DNA of 23,784 bases from Flemingiibacterium sp045636265 (lineage in GTDB: Bacteria > Bacillota > Clostridia > Oscillospirales > CAG-272), in NCBI GenBank assembly GCA_045636265.1, contig JAZTXD010000150.1:1-23784 (forward strand). Direction: 5' to 3'. A program made the position numbers and the translations under genes. Below, piece by piece: positions 21,728 through 23,784 of the stretch (position 1 is the stretch's first letter; each line of letters opens with the position of its first letter). A model generated the notes under the pieces. That model ran no database searches and was not told where the DNA came from. It saw only the letters and a program-made list of their open reading frames with translations.

Positions 21728-22801
21728 GTGCTGCCGAACAGTAGAGATTTATCGGAGCGCAAAAAAGCGATACTCAAAGCGATAATAGACACGCATATCA
21801 ACCTCGGAGAGCCGGTCGGTTCCAAATATCTTACGCAGTATAAGCAGATAGCCTTTTCGTCTGCTACTATCAGAAACGAAATGGCAGAGCTTGAGGAAAT
21901 GGGATACCTCGAACAGCCGCATACATCATCGGGACGTGTACCGTCAGAGCTTGGCTACAGATTTTATGTGGACCAGCTTATGCAGCAGTACCGCATGACT
22001 CAGGCGGAGCTTGGTGAGCTTAACAAGCTGCATGCACTCAAGAGTGCCGAGCTTGACAGAATACTTGACCGAGCAACAAAGCTGATGAGTATGCTCACTA
22101 ACTACACGGGTGTTGCGTTGAAACGAACCCCCTCAAAGCAAACGATAGCTCGCTTTGACACTATGTATCTCTCACCGCAGAATTTTGTGCTTGTGATGCT
22201 TACCTCAAGCGGAAGCGTAAAGACACGTCAGGTGCGCCTCGGATTTGAGATAACGCATGAAACGCTGGAGCGGCTTACATTGCTCCTCAACGAATGTGTA
22301 TGCGGACTTGATATGGACAGCATCACGCTTCCCGTAATGCTCAATATGCAAAAGAGGATTCCGGACGGTGACAAGCTCATACCGCCGATAATCAGTATCA
22401 TCTACGAAACGGTTGGTGAAAACGATGACAGCGAGCTTATGTTTGACGGAGTAAACAATCTCCTCAACTACCCGGAATATTCAAGTATCGACAGTGTGCG
22501 CGATATGCTCGGACTGTTTGATAAGCAGGACGACCTTAGAGAAGCGCTCACAACGGATATTACCGATCACACAAACGTATATATCGGTTCGGAAAACGCC
22601 GTTGAGGTTATGAACAACTCCTCGCTGATCTTCAGAACACTAAAGTCCGGAGATCAGGTCATTGGAGCTATAGGCGTTATAGGCCCGCGGCGAATGGATT
22701 ACTCAAAGGTAGTAACGCTTGTGGATTACATGTCAAAGAATATCAGCAGCCTCATTGGGCCGGATGATTTGCTCGGGGCGGGAGAAGATAAGGAGGAATA
22801 A
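21728..22801 (+). CDS. hrcA: Heat-inducible transcription repressor HrcA
   Basis: HrcA binds CIRCE and represses class I heat-shock genes; GroEL is known to help it fold. The 357-residue protein has the winged-helix N-terminus SERKKAILKAIIDTHINLGEP then VGSKYLT and ATIRNEMAELEEMGYLEQPH, HTSSGRVPSELGYRFYV, and the GAF-like C-terminal part ending GVIGPRRMDYSKVVTLVDYM. The GTG at 21719 overlaps the ribosome binding site. The GTG at 21728, 8 nt after AAGGAG, gives the normal N-terminus and is chosen. Its own operator is at 21664-21690, so it is autoregulated. grpE follows after 3 bp. Confidence 0.96.
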   Translation: MLPNSRDLSERKKAILKAIIDTHINLGEPVGSKYLTQYKQIAFSSATIRNEMAELEEMGYLEQPHTSSGRVPSELGYRFYVDQLMQQYRMTQAELGELNKLHALKSAELDRILDRATKLMSMLTNYTGVALKRTPSKQTIARFDTMYLSPQNFVLVMLTSSGSVKTRQVRLGFEITHETLERLTLLLNECVCGLDMDSITLPVMLNMQKRIPDGDKLIPPIISIIYETVGENDDSELMFDGVNNLLNYPEYSSIDSVRDMLGLFDKQDDLREALTTDITDHTNVYIGSENAVEVMNNSSLIFRTLKSGDQVIGAIGVIGPRRMDYSKVVTLVDYMSKNISSLIGPDDLLGAGEDKEE

Positions 22802-22804
22802 ACA

Positions 22805-23407
22805 GTGGCAGAAGATAAAGTAAAGGCGGAAGCCGGTGAGGTCGAGGATAAGTTTAATGAAATCCTCAGCGAAACCGAGGGCGGCGCAACCGACGAAACG
22901 CCAAAGAACAAGAAAGATAAGTCACTCAAAGATGAAAACAAAAAGCTGACAGCGGAGCTTACCGAAACAAAGGATGCCCTGAATAAAGCTAACGAACAGC
23001 TTGCCGAGGTGCAGGACAAATACCTTCGCACGGCGGCAGAGTATGACAACTTCCGCAGAAGAAGCGCAAAGGAGCGCGAGGGCGTGTATGCCGATGCATA
23101 TGCTGATGCGCTGTCGGCAATACTTCCGGTGCTTGACAATTTAGAGCGCGCGGCGGCATACAGCGACGGAGCACAGCTTGCGGACGGTATACAGCTTATT
23201 TTCAAAAGCGCAAAGGAGTCACTTGAGAGAATCGGAGTTTCCGAATTCGGAGCGAAAGGTGAACAGTTTGACCCTCAGATACACAACGCGATGATGCACA
23301 TTGACGATGAGAATTTTGGGGAAAATGAAATTGTAGAAGTATTCCAGAAGGGATACAAGAAGGGTGATAGAATCCTTCGTGAAGCACTTGTAAAGGTTGC
23401 CAACTAA
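22805..23407 (+). CDS. grpE: Nucleotide exchange factor GrpE
   Basis: The cytoplasmic exchange factor of DnaK. The 200-residue protein has a charged, low-complexity N-terminus, a long coiled-coil helix (about 40-95, with LKDENKKLTAELTETKDALN), then YDNFRRRSAKERE, and the C-terminal beta domain with FDPQIHNAMMHIDDENFGEN and GYKKGDRILREALVKVAN. The start is GTG at 22805, with AAGGAGG upstream. It begins 3 bp after hrcA stops and is controlled by the same CIRCE promoter. Confidence 0.96.
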   Translation: MAEDKVKAEAGEVEDKFNEILSETEGGATDETPKNKKDKSLKDENKKLTAELTETKDALNKANEQLAEVQDKYLRTAAEYDNFRRRSAKEREGVYADAYADALSAILPVLDNLERAAAYSDGAQLADGIQLIFKSAKESLERIGVSEFGAKGEQFDPQIHNAMMHIDDENFGENEIVEVFQKGYKKGDRILREALVKVAN

Positions 23408-23459
23408 CATTGGCTAAATAAACATATAAACCAACACATTTATAAAGGAGAAAATTATC

Positions 23460-23784
23460 ATGGGAAAGATTATCGGTATAGATTTAGGTACTACAAACTC
23501 TTGTGTATCCGTTTTTGAGGGCGGTGAGCCCACAGTTATCACCAACCCCGAGGGTGCGCGCACAACTCCCTCCGTTGTCGCTTTTTCCAAGACAGGTGAG
23601 AGAATGGTAGGTCAGGTTGCAAAGCGTCAGGCTATCACCAACCCCGACCGTACAGTTGCTTCTATCAAGCGTCACATGGGTTCCGACTATAAGGTTACTA
23701 TTGACGACAAGAAGTTTACCCCTCAGGAAATTTCCGCTATGATCCTTCAGAAGCTCAAGGCTGATGCAGAGGCATATCTTGGAA
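23460..23784 (+). CDS. dnaK: Chaperone DnaK, N-terminal part (cut by window edge)
   Basis: The Hsp70 chaperone, third gene of the operon after a 52-bp gap. The first 108 residues are present, from MGKIIGIDLGTTNSCVSVFE through NPEGARTTPSVVAF and VGQVAKRQAITNP, all in the nucleotide-binding domain. AAAGGAG stands 9 nt before the ATG. Most of the roughly 610-residue protein lies beyond the window. Confidence 0.98.
   Translation, partial: MGKIIGIDLGTTNSCVSVFEGGEPTVITNPEGARTTPSVVAFSKTGERMVGQVAKRQAITNPDRTVASIKRHMGSDYKVTIDDKKFTPQEISAMILQKLKADAEAYLG

Overview
The window looks like a chromosomal segment of an anaerobic Gram-positive member of the Bacillota, most likely a gut-type Clostridia (Oscillospiraceae or Ruminococcaceae-like). 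The reasons are the hrcA-grpE-dnaK order with a perfect CIRCE operator, strong AAGGAG-type ribosome binding sites, sigma-A promoters that often carry an extended -10 TGn, pyruvate phosphate dikinase, and a cytoplasmic GH28 pectinase. The lineage is an inference from gene content. No tRNA, rRNA, insertion sequence, prophage gene or CRISPR array was seen.

Region 1 (1-1920) is central metabolism. A partial pyruvate phosphate dikinase gene (minus) diverges from methylglyoxal synthase (plus). The mgsA -35 box sits inside an 8-bp-arm inverted repeat. Region 2 (1924-5958) is an accessory catabolic or sugar-modifying cassette: a concanavalin A-like protein, a DegT/DnrJ-type PLP enzyme and a Gfo/Idh/MocA dehydrogenase (all minus), facing a divergent PocR-AraC regulator. 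A second regulated unit follows (6060-7998): a tartrate/D-malate-type dehydrogenase with its LysR regulator 4 bp downstream and a LysR-style dyad at about -64 of the promoter.

Region 3 (8116-11252) carries adenine deaminase, a 59-residue DUF6440-like protein, and the ATPase YchF. Behind ychF lies what looks like the 5' remnant of a GH3 glycosidase gene with an intact consensus promoter. Region 4 (11534-15259, minus) has a PrsA-like lipoprotein and a coupled pair of a polygalacturonase-family enzyme and a variant nucleoside hydrolase. Region 5 (15537-19899, plus) has an orphan OmpR-type response regulator, pyroglutamyl peptidase, and a striking 991-residue membrane protein. That protein joins a degenerate kinase C-lobe in the cytoplasm to five bacterial Ig-like repeats and a BspA-type leucine-rich domain outside.

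Region 6 (19969-23784) holds a zinc-ribbon protein (minus), a divergent class C beta-lactamase-like serine hydrolase, and the heat-shock operon hrcA-grpE-dnaK, cut by the window end. Besides the perfect CIRCE, a second, partly degenerate CIRCE-like dyad with the same 9-nt spacing lies 106 bp upstream.

The strongest candidates for something undescribed are the N-lobe-less pseudokinase/Ig/LRR protein, the PocR-AraC sugar cassette, the GH28-nucleoside hydrolase pair and the twin CIRCE arrangement.
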